Origin: Ramazzottius varieornatus
Lineage: Eukaryota > Tardigrada > Eutardigrada > Parachela > Ramazzottiidae
Direction of reading: 5' to 3'
Assembly: GCA_001949185.1 (NCBI GenBank)
Contig: BDGG01000013.1
Span: 354,408 to 418,407, forward strand
Length of the DNA stretch: 64,000 nt
Numbering within the stretch: the stretch's first letter is position 1; each line of letters begins with the position of its first letter. Both the position numbers and the translations under genes were made by a program. Below the pieces are notes generated by a model. That model ran no database searches. It was not told the DNA's origin and saw nothing but the letters and a program-made list of their open reading frames with translations. Below are positions 1 through 10,630 of the stretch, piece after piece.

Positions 1-65
1 TCTGACGTGGTGAAAAGTAGGAGGTTGACTTCCGCCAACTTGCATACACCAAACTGTAATTTTAC

Positions 66-2304
66 AGCGGCTTGGCGTATGCAGGCGCGGAGCGTGTCAC
101 TTTCTTACCGCTTCTTTCCGTGGGGGCGTTAAAGCCTGCCGAAGGTGGTGGTGGAGGTGGTGGTATATTGGACGGTACAACGGGAGCCTGTCCTCTAACC
201 AGCGGTACACTTGGAGGTGCAGGTGGCGGTGGAGGAGGTGGTGGCGCCACCGGCTGTGCAGCCCTAGCTTGCCTTGGTGGTGCTCTCGTGGGGGCCTGTG
301 GTGGCGTAGTGGGGACGGGTGGTGGGTTGTTGCGTGGTTGTGACCTGGGTGGTGGAGGTGGCTGGGAGGGAGCAGGCGGAGCTGGTGGATGGACGGCCTT
401 CTTGACGGCATTCACACCGCCCAGTTCTTTCTCGATGAAGCCATAGATGAAGGACCTTGTCGCTGCATCGGCCTCGCGCATGTTGATTCCCGCCTTCCGG
501 AAGAGCTCTTGGAGGGTCGGGTCGCTGTCGTCATAGTCAAAACCTTTATCGGGATCCCACCCGATGTGCGATATGTGCCTACAAACATAGGTCGGTAAAC
601 ACGACAGTTGGATTATTTCTCCTGTTAAAATCGGCATCACCTTTCCTGCTTATTTGGGAGGTTGGCAAATGAAACCTAAAGAGATCATACCCTGTACAAG
701 ACCATACCTCGAGTGACGCACACTTCCAGCCAGTGACACGGGAGACAAGCGCCACTTGGGAAAGCATTTTATTGAGTTTCCCAAGAGGCGCACGCGTGTG
801 TCCAACAATATCGAAAAGGTGCGCCACTTGCAGAGGCGATTTCGTACGTTTCGTTTATCGCCCTTCCGTTTACGGAATTTTTATGAATATTCTCCCTATA
901 CGGAATTTGGGAAACAAATTTGCTTCTTACACGAAATTGGATGGTAATCCAATGTCCTGTTTCGTGATGCGTTTAATCTTTGCGGATTTCTTGCTGTAGC
1001 TTCGCCCCGCACCGACGTCACCATTGTTGACAGAATGAGCAGCAGCTGGCGCGATGCTGCCCCGACTTGTCGTTCTCTCTGCAAGATATCGAAAATGTGT
1101 AAATATCAACCGAGCAATATCTCCGTTGGTTCAGGCTTGACTGCTTGAGGGCAGCCAACAAGCCACCCACCGAATGGAAAATAGCACTACAACAAGCGCA
1201 ACAAGAACGAATTTTTGTCAAAATATACGAAAAAGTTTCGAAATCAGAGAATAATATTTACTAAAACTCCAGAAAATGTCTGTGAATTCTCTGGTACCTG
1301 AATTTTGTGTGGGAAAGGGAACTTGGACCGAATGAGCCGTGGAAACTTGCTCCTGACGTTGCGGCGATCGCGCGTGGTTCATTTGCGGGGGTAACTTGAC
1401 AGGCAACTGTCCATCCAAAGTCACGTTGCCATTACTGGCCGCCGCACGTCGTCGTTGGTTATCTACGGAGAAAATTACAAGGTTTACCCATATATGTAAC
1501 AATGAGCAATCTGTTAAGCATAAATCACGACAAGACCATGTCACACCTCTGTTTTTCCGATGGAGTAGCTCGACCTTCTCATGGACCATGGCGTAAAAAT
1601 AACTGGCTTCATCTTCGTTGGCGAAGTTTAACGCGGCTTGTCGATTGTCCGTTTCGAAGCTGTGGAAATAAGGTAGTGTTTGGGTGTAGTTCATCTCATG
1701 GTACAACTCTTGTTCCCATAAAACCAGCCGATCCTGCAAGAAAACCAGTAATAATCACCCCAAAACATCCGCGCATGACGTCAAGCCACCCAATGGCAAA
1801 CTCATACCACACCCACAAAACTTCCGACTTGACTAGTGACGTCTCATGTCAATCAAACGAGACAAACTAAATCAAACTCGATTTTAAATACAGAGCGCGT
1901 GACCTCGAAACGCAGAAGGATTAAACATAACGTCACGTGGTCGTATTGTTATTCTGAAATGGCCTGTGGAGCAAGTAACTGTTACGAACTACTTACGACG
2001 ATGTCCAAAATGCGGATGAAAAAGGATTTCTTCGGATTGTCCTTGATGAAACAGGCTACTCCGCACAGTTCTCTCCTCCATCTTCCCGGGGACGAAGGAT
2101 CAGCAAAGAGAACCTGAACGACGGCTGAAGCTAGCGACTAAAACGGGAACAGGAAGATTCAGCATGTGATGTGTAAATTACAGAATCAAGAATCAAGGAT
2201 AGGCTACACGTACTGTGCAACGTGATCCGATGACATCGAAGAGAACATCGTTTTCGTGTGAATTTAGCAGCAGTGACGGATGATTTTCTGATACACCATT
2301 TGTT
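66..2304 (-). CDS. WASL: WASP/N-WASP actin nucleation-promoting factor, partial
   Basis: WASP proteins receive Cdc42/Rac signals and activate Arp2/3-driven actin branching at the membrane. I resolve six exons on the minus strand with matching phases: 2214-2304, 1997-2137, 1547-1733, 1298-1462, 931-1078 and 66-578. The first three encode a WH1/EVH1 domain, including the block LWEQELYHEM and the typical ALNFANEDEA. The fifth exon ends in the conserved KQDIGLPSNF and joins across an intron to HISHIGWDPDKGFD, the CRIB GTPase-binding motif. The 66-578 exon then runs into a long polyproline region (profilin/SH3 binding). The WH2 and acidic Arp2/3-binding tail should lie beyond the left edge after the donor at 65-64. 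The exon holding the start codon was not found; it should lie above 2304. Assignment to WASP rather than WAVE rests on the WH1-CRIB pairing. A short hairpin repeat sits in the intron at 748-845. Confidence 0.93.
748..845. repeat. Intronic short hairpin element, copy 1
   Basis: Inverted arms carrying the core GCGCCACTTG / CAAGAGGCGCAC in the WASP intron between the 931-1078 and 66-578 exons. It is related to seven other copies in this window (42885, 54625, 54705, 58535, 59810, 61935, 62437). This copy is more degenerate and carries a third arm-like segment near 822-833. Confidence 0.6.
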
Positions 2305-3705
2305 CTGGAATTCCCGTTACTTCTCTCCGTCGTATAGTACCCGTTGGACATGACCATTTAGCTTGAGATGGATGATGATGGTCGCGAGAAACAGCACAAA
2401 ACGATCAGGGCTAATAAAACGACGGCCGACTTTTGAACTGCTTCCGATGAATGGTAGGCGCGGATGAGAATGTACGCTCCATTGAAAGTGTGTTAACAGT
2501 CTCGCGTATTTTACAATCACTGACGATGAGATTAAAACGATCAACGGATTTGAGTTAAGGTTAGTTCTGAATTCTGACAGAATGATACACGTGCCGAAGC
2601 TGTTTGCCATGCCAGGCTTTACAGCATTGGATAGCATGGCACAATCACGCGGAGAGTTGGGTTTGGCAGGCTATGGGGTTCTTTTACCTGTGGAGAAAGC
2701 AGCAAGTTTGTTCTGGCTATTGTTCAGCATTGCTCTCAGTGAACTGACGCAGCTTTGACTTTTCTTCCCACTCTGTCAAGCAACTTTCTGCCGGATCCGT
2801 TGTTCCGTTTAAATTTTGGATTTTGAGGGCTATCTTTTTGCTCAAAGGAAAAAACATGTGCGGCCACTGCAAGCCGGTAGAATACTTAATACAATAGTAA
2901 AGTTGATTGCGTGTTACAACCTGTACTTGAATAACACTTAAGACCACGATCCTACACACACTGTCTGATATGGCATACTTCCACCAAACCAATCAGACAT
3001 CTATTCGGACAGGTTTCCTTTCCAATCTTGTCATTTTCACACATGCAAGTGCTGTTACCCCCGATGCTGCGTACGACGTCACAAGTCACGTGTGCAACAT
3101 AGGCGACTACAGCACGTGACCTAGACGTCACCTTTACCTCTATTTGGGTGGAGTTACATTATCCAATCCCAGTGGAGAAATCCTACGTCATCCAACTCTC
3201 TTCGTGATTTTCCATCAGAATTTTAGTACATTCTGCACGTGTATCACTCTGGTTCTGACAAAATGCGAGACACGAAATTCTGACACTGCACTGACTGACT
3301 GCGGTCAGTGATGAGCTGCTAGAAGGGGCCTCCACTTGCAGATGGCCTGCTGAAACCGCAAGCTGTCGAAAACGGCGTTTGATTAGTCATTATCGAACAG
3401 TTGGTAACGTGTACGTGGTGCAGACTTCCACACAGATACACCCGGTTCAAATTATCTCGCTCGCGGTTTTTGCAGTCCAGCGGTTACTTGTGTTTGGCCA
3501 GACCGTTTTCTATTGTTGCTAGCATCCCTTGATTAAATGAAGAGCTCATTTTGAGTTTTGTCAGTAGATTACATCACATTTCGTACTGTATAATTATAGT
3601 CAACGTATGACATACACCATATCGGTCCTACCTCTTTATAAGCGGAACGCAGTCAATCAATCGCTCAATCAGTGTTTTAGACGTTCCGGCAAGGTTCCCT
3701 TCAGC

Positions 3706-3830
3706 TGATGATGAGCATTACATTTTACATTACAATCATACTTTTACACGACATTACAACCACGGGGAAGCTGTAATGTAATGTGAAATGTAATTACAAC
3801 TTACACCTGCCAAAATCTGCCCTTGTCAGG
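3706..3830 (+). repeat. Truncated copy of hAT-like MITE family
   Basis: Begins GATGATGAGCATTACATTTT and shares the first ~120 bp with the full elements at 43431 and 51341 (the complementary GTAATG/CATTAC stretches and the CACCTGCCA-AATCTGC block). The similarity then stops and no right terminal repeat follows, so it is a 5' fragment. Confidence 0.75.
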
Positions 3831-4058
3831 CATTTCAAGCAATCAAGTGGCTTTTGTAACATTGCTGTCAGGTTTCGGGGACCCATGACCCCTCCCTGGG
3901 TACCTGACGCCATTGATGAATGCTCCCTTACCACAATTGAAATAATTTCGATTCCTGTCGCGAGCTGAATTTCGATTGACTGTGATTACTGATCCAGCTG
4001 GAGTGAATCCCACATGACTGGAATTGCTGCGGCTCGAGGTATTTCAATTAACGTACTG

Positions 4059-4165
4059 ACTCGGTGCACGAACTTTCCCGAACTTTTCTGCGTGCACGAA
4101 CTATCTCACGAACACTTACTCCGTGCACGAACTCTGACACGAACTTTGTCTCCGGGCACGAATGG
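4059..4165. repeat. Degenerate array of GTGCACGAAC units
   Basis: At least five occurrences of GTGCACGAAC or CACGAAC with 10-20 bp spacing; the unit contains the palindrome GTGCAC. No coding frame is associated. Origin is unknown. Confidence 0.6.
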
Positions 4166-4933
4166 ATTGGTCCAGTTGCTGCTACAGTTTAAACAAAGGC
4201 TATGGATGCTAAACACGCACTTCCTGATGTAGATTTTCGAGAAGCTGTTTGCCTCGTCAACCTATCCCCCCGAACACGAAAAGGGTCACACTTTCGCTTC
4301 GCATGAAGAACAGAAACAAGCGAGTGCACTTTTACTATTGTTTGAAAGCGGAAAGCATACGTATACAAGGGTCCTTTCCACCTGCTCCTCACAACACACC
4401 CGGCAAAAAGATGCAACATCTGTAGAAGCTGGAGTACCTGAGAACGCAGTGTTCAAAACATCAGAGAGGTGAAATTCCTTAGCCTTGGAGTAAGACGAGG
4501 CAATTAGCGCAGAACCCGAAGCACGAAACAATGGTCGAGCATCTTCACAAACTCGTACTCCTTCATACTTTTCTCCAGTGATACGAATAAAATCTTAATG
4601 GCAGGATTTCGCTTTCTGAAACATCTTCATTGCTTGTAGAAACTCAAGGTCGTATCCCCGTCGTGCACGGAATAAAATGTCGAACGAAAGTTCGTCCACG
4701 GAGAAAAGGTCGTGAAGTTCGCGCGCGTAGCCTCGACCTTCAGTTAATCGTAATTGTAATTAAAATTGAAAAAAATCATGTTGAAAAAAAACTGGGGCCA
4801 GTGTGAAATTGCTGTGGCACACAAAATGATCTGATCTTCCGTCGCAGATGGTAGCGTTTGCCATACCCGAAACATCTCCATGAGTTGGCAGGTCATACAT
4901 CCTCATGTTGGTCAATATCAAAGTGGATCAGAG

Positions 4934-5109
4934 AAGAAGAAACCTGTATTCTATTTGGCGAAGTTCCATGTTAAGTTTACGAGCTACGCCAAAAGTCTAT
5001 GGGGCCCAAATGGCAGTCCCATGGAAACGGCCCTGCTGAAGTGGCGCACTTTACTTTCGGTTGGTTCGCCAAAGCCGCCTGTTCACCGTAAGTCGCATAC
5101 ACTGGTGCA
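4934..5109 (+). repeat. 176-bp duplicated block, copy A
   Basis: Nearly identical to 20785-20960 (about six differences by eye over 176 bp). Both copies keep one open frame on the plus strand and end just after an identical CACCGTAAGTCG, which resembles a splice donor. It lies immediately upstream of the Polinton polymerase remnant. It may be part of an unrecognised repeat or a duplicated exon. It also contains AAGTGGCGCAC, the arm core of the intronic hairpin family, but no hairpin. Confidence 0.85.
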
Positions 5110-5181
5110 CTGGTTGTTGGGTGTATGGGCGTCTCTCTTCTGGCTCAGTGACGTCATAGGCAAGTCCCTTTGGTAGATGGC

Positions 5182-7048
5182 CAGCACCGCTGCTTTTCTG
5201 TTATTCAATATCGACCATCGACGTAACGGCCATGAGAAGCAGACTGGCAAGTTCTTTGTGAATGGCTACTGCGAAGCCACGAGCCAGGTGTTCGAGTTCC
5301 ACGGCTGTTTCTGTCACGGATGTCCCTCGTGTTTTCCTCCCGACACGCTTCATCCGCTCCGCAAGCAGACCATGAAGAAAGTGTCAATGACACCATGGCT
5401 CGGCAGAGATACTTGGAAGGCCGGCATTACAAGGTAGTGACTTGTTGGGAATATCAGTTCAAGCAAGAAGCCCGGGAAGACGAAGAACTCCCCGACTTTC
5501 TGAAAGAATTTGTCCCCATGGAGCCCCTCCATCCTCGTGATGCTTTCTTCGGAGGTCGGACCAACGGTCTCAAGCTCCACCACGAAGCTCCTTTACTATG
5601 ACGTCGTTTCGGAGTATCCTTGGGTCAACAAGAACTGTCGGTAAGTCATGTGGATGTCTTCTAGTTTCTAGTTCGTATGGACGTTTCACTGAACTGTTGT
5701 CTTCTTCAAGTATCCAATCGGTCACCATCAGCGGATCACTGACGAATTCTTAGACTCCAGCTCCTACTTTGGTCTGATCAAGTGCAATATACTTCCTCAA
5801 CGAAACCTCCAATTTCCTGTCCTCCCCTAAAGTTCAACGGGAAGCTGGTCTTCGCCCTGTGTCGAAAGTGCTCCGAGACACAACAGCAAGGGCCGTGCCA
5901 GCACTCTGATGGTCAGCGAACGCTAACCGATGGTGTTCCCCTGAGATCGAGGCAGCTACGGCTCATGGATACACCGTTCGAAAGATCCACGAGGTGTACC
6001 ACTGGGCCGATTCCAAAGACGAGCTCTTCCGACCCTACATCGACCTATTCTACAAGATCAAGACGGAAGCCAGTGGATACCCGGATGACTGTGAAACGCT
6101 GCAGAGACTCGTATGTAGGACAGTTTGTGGAGCACGAAGGTATCCAGTTCGACCGAGACAACATCAAACTCAACCCCGGCCTCCGAGCCTTAGCCAAGTT
6201 GTGCCTGAACAGGTAAGCACCTTGAACGTATGCGTCGTTCTGATAAGTACTGTAAATTTCATTTTCTTTGTAGCTTTTGGGGGCGTTTCAGCATGCCAGA
6301 GAACCGTGGTAATACGGAGTTCTTGACCGATCCCGGCAAATTCTGGCAACGGGTGCTGTCTGGCGAGAGCAAGGTGTCATCGTGGGACTTGATCAACGAC
6401 GACACGGTACAGGTGAAGTACAAAGCCGCTGAAGGATTCGAGGACCAGAATGGTACTGTCAACGTGGTCATCGCAGCCTTCAGCACATGTTATACTCGCT
6501 TACACCTTCTACGATACATGGACTAGGTGGAAAGTACTCGCCCAGAACGGATTTTGTATTTCGGTAAATTTTGCTTTGGTTTTTCTTTCTCGCTGAGCTG
6601 AACCGGACTGACCATTGCGTTGATTGCAGATACTGATTCCATTGTCTTTGTGAGCCGTAAAATTGACGTCGATCCTCCTGTAGGCAACTTCCTTCGTAAC
6701 CTTTCCAGTGAGCTGAAGCCCGGACAGCACATCACCCGTTTCGCCACAATGGGCCTCAAGTCCTACGCCTACGTCATCAACGATGGGAAGATGGTAGTCA
6801 AGATGAAGGGATTCGCCTTGAAGGGACAAGCCAAAGACTTGATTACCTTTGATTCTATTCTGAACATGTTGCGAACGCGTGAGATTGTGATTGTTCCGTG
6901 TTTTGATTTAATTCGTCGAAATAAGAAAGCTGTAGAATTAGAACAAGTAGCTGTTCAGAACAAGCGATGTCAATTTACTTACCGTATGGTAAGAGAGTCA
7001 TTGTTAATGGGCAGTACAATACGAAACCTTATGGCTACTGCCTATGAA
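5182..7048 (+). pseudogene. Polinton protein-primed DNA polymerase B, disrupted
   Basis: In life this enzyme replicates the element from its termini. Recognisable blocks in order: VFEFHGCF.HGCP, DAFFGGRTN, YPWVNKNCR, LRALAKLCLN, DTDSIVF (polymerase motif C) and KSYAYVINDG. Three introns with good borders are apparent (after 5640, 6212 and 6571), which is unusual for a viral gene. Breaks seen: frameshifts near 5370, 5597, 5828 and 6990, plus an in-frame TAG at 6525-6527. The N-terminal third, including the start and the exonuclease motifs, is absent. The C-terminus ends near 7048, a few bases from the end of the convergent TBP-like gene. Assembly indels could account for some frameshifts but not for the missing N-terminus. 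Confidence 0.9.
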
Positions 7049-7557
7049 AAAATAAACAATTCTAAGTACGCTGCATCGATATCCAGTTTGCTTGTCGCTC
7101 CTAGGAAGCTGGCTTTCCCGCTGTGAAACAAAACTACTGTACAACCCGGAAAACGAATAGTGAAACCAGGAAAAATATCGGGATGATACAGAACTCCAAG
7201 CTTCTTTGATAGCTGCTCCAGACGTACGCGCTGACCGTAATTGCAGGCAACCATGTTGACACCCTTGTAGTCCGTCACTTGTGTGTCTTGGTATCCAATG
7301 TCCCGTAGCAGGCTGCAAAATCGTCGTGCGAGGCTCTTGGACGACCGCAGGGTACATTCTCCATTAACCGTCATCTAATCAGTCCGATACAGTTGACAGT
7401 GGGCTTTGTAGGGATGCAGGATACGGAGAAGTAATCCAGAAAAGAGGTTTGGAGTGTAAAGAGTTAGAGAAACGTTGGCTTCGATGTGTTCCAGATCCAG
7501 GCTGCATCTGAGGGTGCAGGTGGCGACGATGTTTCGGATTTCTGGTCGTGTAGCCAT
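7042..7557 (-). pseudogene. TATA-binding protein (TBP) homologue within the Polinton
   Basis: TBP nucleates transcription preinitiation complexes by bending TATA DNA. Both direct repeats of the saddle are visible. The first starts soon after the ATG at 7557 with RNIVATCTLRCSLDLEHI. The second includes NMVACNYG, YHPDIFPGFTIRF and HSGKASFLGA, matching the family pattern in which a FPGL.YR block precedes SGK...TGA. Length would be about 170 residues, the size of a minimal TBP core with no N-terminal extension. A TAG at 7378-7376 interrupts repeat one at the position normally occupied by the lysine of the SGK loop. The start codon lies inside the 3' end of the upstream exonuclease-like gene, a viral-style overlap. 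I do not know of TBP as a usual Polinton gene; several large DNA viruses carry one. Confidence 0.85.
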
Positions 7558-8002
7558 CCGGCAAAGAGTTCAGCCTTGTTCTGGATAGTATGTTCCTTGT
7601 CAGTTAGCTGGTCGAGTCGTGAGCATCCCAGGTCTTCCAGGTTCTGAACGTTTGGTATCGAGTTTTCCAAAAGGTGACACTTTTGCAGACTCTTGGCGTA
7701 AAAATAAACGTCGGCGGGTTTTGTGGTCAGGTAAGAATCGAAGAGGGCACTGAAGCATCCGGAACCTCGTGCGGATCGTAAAATCCTCTCGACCACCAGA
7801 TCAGCCTGTGTGAATGCGTCGCCTGTTTGATTAGATCACGGCCATGCTCGGCAGCGGTGGGGGGTAGTTCAAAAGTGAACATGTGACTGTTATCATCTTT
7901 TCTGCCGCTCTTTTCGTCCACCACGCAAAACGCCAACTGCTTGATGTAAGGCTTCTGGTTGATAATAAGCCAGTCATAGTCCAATACGACTCTGGTATCC
8001 AT
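7464..8002 (-). pseudogene. Exonuclease-like (DEDD-type?) gene, one frameshift
   Basis: The ATG at 8002 opens a frame with VVLDYDWLIINQKPYIKQLAF, continues to about 7795, then must shift frame to continue with VYFYAKSLQKC and VQNLEDLGCSRL before ending at 7464. The layout (an N-terminal acidic beta-strand block, then FYAK...NLE.LGC) resembles a domain common in arthropod virus and transposon proteins that is thought to derive from 3'-5' exonucleases; this is recalled family knowledge and catalytic activity is not shown. It runs divergently from the BIR gene and overlaps the TBP-like start. Confidence 0.5.
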
Positions 8003-8290
8003 AACGAAGACGGCAGATGATATGGAATGAGACAGATTAGGTCTGAGTGTGCTCAGCGTAGATGTGTGGAAGAAATAATGGAATGTAGTGAGTAATGCCC
8101 GTACAGACAGACTAGTGCATATGTGACGGGATAGGTGAACGGATATATAAAGGGATAGGTACACGTATACGGATAGGAATGAATAAAGGGATAACAAAAT
8201 GATGCTGGAACCTATTCCGGCACACGAAAGACACGCATTTCTTATCCGCCTGAACATCGTGCAGAAGTAAATTGGATATCCCGAATCTAC
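8003..8290. promoter_or_regulatory. Divergent intergenic region with TATA box and GGGATAGG repeats
   Basis: This 288-bp spacer separates two divergent Polinton genes. TATATAA lies at 8144-8150, about 145 bp upstream of the BIR start codon. Around it, GGGATAGGT, GGATATAT, GGGATAGGT and GGATAGGAA form a loose array from 8128 to 8190. A bidirectional promoter is the natural reading. That the element also carried a TBP makes the TATA box noteworthy, but no link is demonstrated. Confidence 0.45.
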
Positions 8291-9028
8291 ATGGATGTTC
8301 CACCCCGGTCCAGTGTGCCTTGTACGAGCAACGAGAAAAGTGAAGTTAAAAGCCCTCTGATGAGCGATTTCAAATCTCGTTTCACTTTTTACCATGACTG
8401 GCAACATTTTGATATCCAACAACCATACCACTTGGCCAACGCTGCATTCTTCAACTGCGATGCCGATGCCGCGTTGGTTGAATGTTACCACTGCGGACTG
8501 CTGTTGAACCACTGGACCTACACCGATTCTCCGATGGTTGAACACATCCGCCATCGTCCTGAGTGCGGATCCGTCCTGCGCAAGTACAGCCGGGAAACTC
8601 GGAATTACTATGGAACGGAGCGTGACGCTCAGCTCACCAAAGACCAAGATTTCATGAACATCGAAGGACGACCGACGTTCAGCCGATACCTGCTGTGGAA
8701 CAATTTTATAGCCCGACAAGGAGTACAGTTTAGCGATCGCAAACCAACCCACCTGATCAAATGGCGAGCTGCTGAGCAAAGGGATGCCAAAGAATACTTC
8801 AAGTTTAAAGGCTACGAAACCGTAGAAAGACGTCTTAGGACGATGCTACATCCGATGAGCCCAGTCAAGGATTCTGCGACAGCGCTGAAGCTGGCTCAAG
8901 ATGGGATAATGTTTTTCTCTAACGTTCCACGTACTGTATTTTGCGCTTATTGTGGTCGTCGCGTCTCTATGTCCGATGAGCTTGTTGGTCATTTCCCCCA
9001 TTGCGATACTTGCTGGACGTTTCGATGA
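8291..9028 (+). CDS. BIR-domain protein (IAP-like) carried by the Polinton
   Basis: A 245-residue open frame. Residues ~27-100 form a BIR zinc fold: FTFYHDW, LANAAFF, then the ligands in ECYHCGLLL...W...D.P..EHIRHRPECG (CxxC-H-C). A second, shorter BIR-like zinc module lies near the C-terminus: FCAYCGRRVSMSDELVGH followed by FPHC. BIR proteins bind caspases or IAP antagonists; IAP homologues are known from baculoviruses and other animal DNA viruses, where they block host cell death. No RING finger is present. The frame is intact although its neighbours are broken. Confidence 0.85.
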   Translation: MDVPPRSSVPCTSNEKSEVKSPLMSDFKSRFTFYHDWQHFDIQQPYHLANAAFFNCDADAALVECYHCGLLLNHWTYTDSPMVEHIRHRPECGSVLRKYSRETRNYYGTERDAQLTKDQDFMNIEGRPTFSRYLLWNNFIARQGVQFSDRKPTHLIKWRAAEQRDAKEYFKFKGYETVERRLRTMLHPMSPVKDSATALKLAQDGIMFFSNVPRTVFCAYCGRRVSMSDELVGHFPHCDTCWTFR

Positions 9029-9080
9029 TATTTGAGTGTGTGTAGTTCCTGGTCCTTAGGTCCAACTGACATTGTCAAAA

Positions 9081-9351
9081 ATGATGCGTCCTCTTGATTT
9101 TCATACTCGGCTTCGGGTTCCTTCTGGGGCAATTGTTTGTGGGCTCACAATGTCGGGCAAATCATAATTTGGTCTTTCGATTAATAAAAGACAAAACTGA
9201 ATTTATTGATCATACTCTCACTCGCATTGTATACTGTTACGGGCAATATCAACCCAAATTCGAGGAGGTTGCACGTGAGCATCAGGTCAAGTTTTATCAT
9301 GGGCTGGAGCAAGTGCTGGACTTTGACAACTTTTTCGACTCCAAACTTGCT
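9081..9351 (+). pseudogene. Polinton FtsK/HerA-type packaging ATPase, frameshifted and truncated
   Basis: The start is at 9081. The Walker A (P-loop) GLTMSGKS is read in the starting frame, after which an extra base near 9163 shifts the frame to NLVFRLI...RIVYCYGQYQP, the characteristic block following the P-loop in Polinton ATPases. The remainder, including Walker B, is deleted; sequence passes within ~60 codons directly into the start of the next gene. In an intact element this ATPase pumps DNA into the capsid. Confidence 0.85.
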
Positions 9352-9683
9352 ATGTCCGAACGGGTCGAAAAGTTGATGCCCTGCGTTATTACGCTCAAGG
9401 GACTGATACCCAGCAAGCGGAAAGTCCTACTGGATCTTGTGACAAAAGACCAACTGCGTGCATTAGAGGAAGTAGCTGTTAATATTGTCAAGAATACAGT
9501 GACGTTAAGCAACGATGATGCTCGCATTTGTCGTCGTTGGAGACGCCCTTTGAAACTACAGTATTAGCCCTGAAACGTTACCCTATTAAAGAGAAGAAGC
9601 AAGTCCTGCAACAAGGCGGATTCATCGGAGCCATACTTCCCATCGTTGCCTCGGTTCTATCTACTCTAATTAGTAATGGATGA
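9352..9683 (+). pseudogene. Small Polinton virion-type protein with C-terminal hydrophobic segment
   Basis: Starts MSERVEKLMPC and has a basic helical middle (KRKVLLDLVTKDQLRALEEV), then a frameshift near 9555, then QQGGFIGAILPIVASVL ending at 9683. The order (a helical basic part, a QxGGF turn, a C-terminal hydrophobic helix) matches a small gene regularly found between ATPase and integrase in Polintons and compared with adenovirus core/membrane-lytic proteins. Assignment is by pattern and context. Its stop overlaps the next start codon. Confidence 0.65.
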
Positions 9684-10546
9684 GTATTGCATAGTGCTCA
9701 AAAGGATTCTAGATTCTCAGAAACAAGAGATGCCAGCGTCACATCCAGCCGAAACTCGTGACGTCAATACCCTGGCAGGTTTGATCAGATCCATCTGTAA
9801 TCGCCCCGGTATTGATGAATGAAAACGAGACGATATGCTCAGCGCCACCCTGGAAAGATACATGGCTTTGACCAACAAACATCAGGAGTCAGGCCGCGCC
9901 ATCAGCGTTCCCCAACAAGCAGCCCCTATCTGTGCGTTACCATCCTCTGTTTCCGAAGTTGACTTTACTCTGCAATTCACCACTGCTCTTGCCGAAAAAA
10001 TATTCCGTCGGGAAAAGCGAAAGGGTGAAATGGAAGGGGAGAGTAAGAGACAACACCACGACCAGGAACGAGCCTACCGCTCAGCGGATTCCCACTGTTA
10101 CTTTCGTCACCACGGCACCTCTAGCTAGACGACAGAAACGCAAAGCCGAGGAAGAGTTATCCAACAAGCGGCTGAATCAAGGACCAGACGTGGAAGTTCC
10201 ACCCCAGCGCGTTCCCAACATGACTTCAGTACCCACTGCTCCTCTAGTTCGTCCATCTAAACGAGAGACAGATGCGGTGGAGGAAGCAAAGCGACGTCAT
10301 CAGGAACTGCAAGATGAAACAGCTGATGAATCTTTCGTCACAGAGTCGGAGCCAGTGGCCATTCCTGCTGGAAACAACGCAGCAGGGGCAAAAACGAAAG
10401 CCAGTTGATCCCATCGATAAACGTCATTATGATAGAAAACGAGCCTCTACCCGTAAAGGCAGCAGTACGGAGTTTAGGCTCCCCAAACCAAAAAGAACGA
10501 AACCGCAAGCAGGAGGATTAAAGTCTCCCTGGATCGTCCTTCGCTA
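9676..10546 (+). pseudogene. Basic, low-complexity Polinton protein, multiply broken
   Basis: The ATG at 9676 overlaps the previous stop. After 48 codons there is an in-frame TGA (9820-9822); the same frame then continues (LSATLERYMAL...) to 10126. Coding character moves to a second frame up to 10406 (KRKAEEELSNKRLNQ, Ser/Thr/Pro-rich) and then a third up to 10546 (KPKRTKPQAGG). A highly basic C-terminus suggests a DNA-binding or virion core protein, but no family is recognised. Confidence 0.5.
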
Positions 10547-10630
10547 AGTTAACCATAGCCGGGGGTTTACCCTCGATCCTTCGGCTTTGTCGTTATTTTC
10601 ACATATTGTGTGTGATTAGTTGCTGTAATA

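Larger units (their letters stand above)
2305..4933. other. Gene-free stretch upstream of WASP
   Basis: No convincing coding region was found. The missing 5' exon and promoter of the WASP gene must lie here but could not be placed. The stretch contains a truncated copy of the TGATGAGCATTACA miniature element (3706-3830) and a small array built on GTGCACGAAC (4059-4165). The rest looks like ordinary intergenic sequence. Confidence 0.5.

Noticed and set aside
72-446. Gly-rich plus-strand open frame of 124 codons.
   Set aside because: It is the antisense of the WASP polyproline exon.
6525-7378. TAG stops in both the Polinton polymerase and TBP genes at positions where relatives often have lysine, hinting at stop-codon recoding.
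   Set aside because: The same element also has TGA and TAA stops in the penton gene, a TGA in the small basic gene and several frameshifts. Ordinary decay explains all of them.
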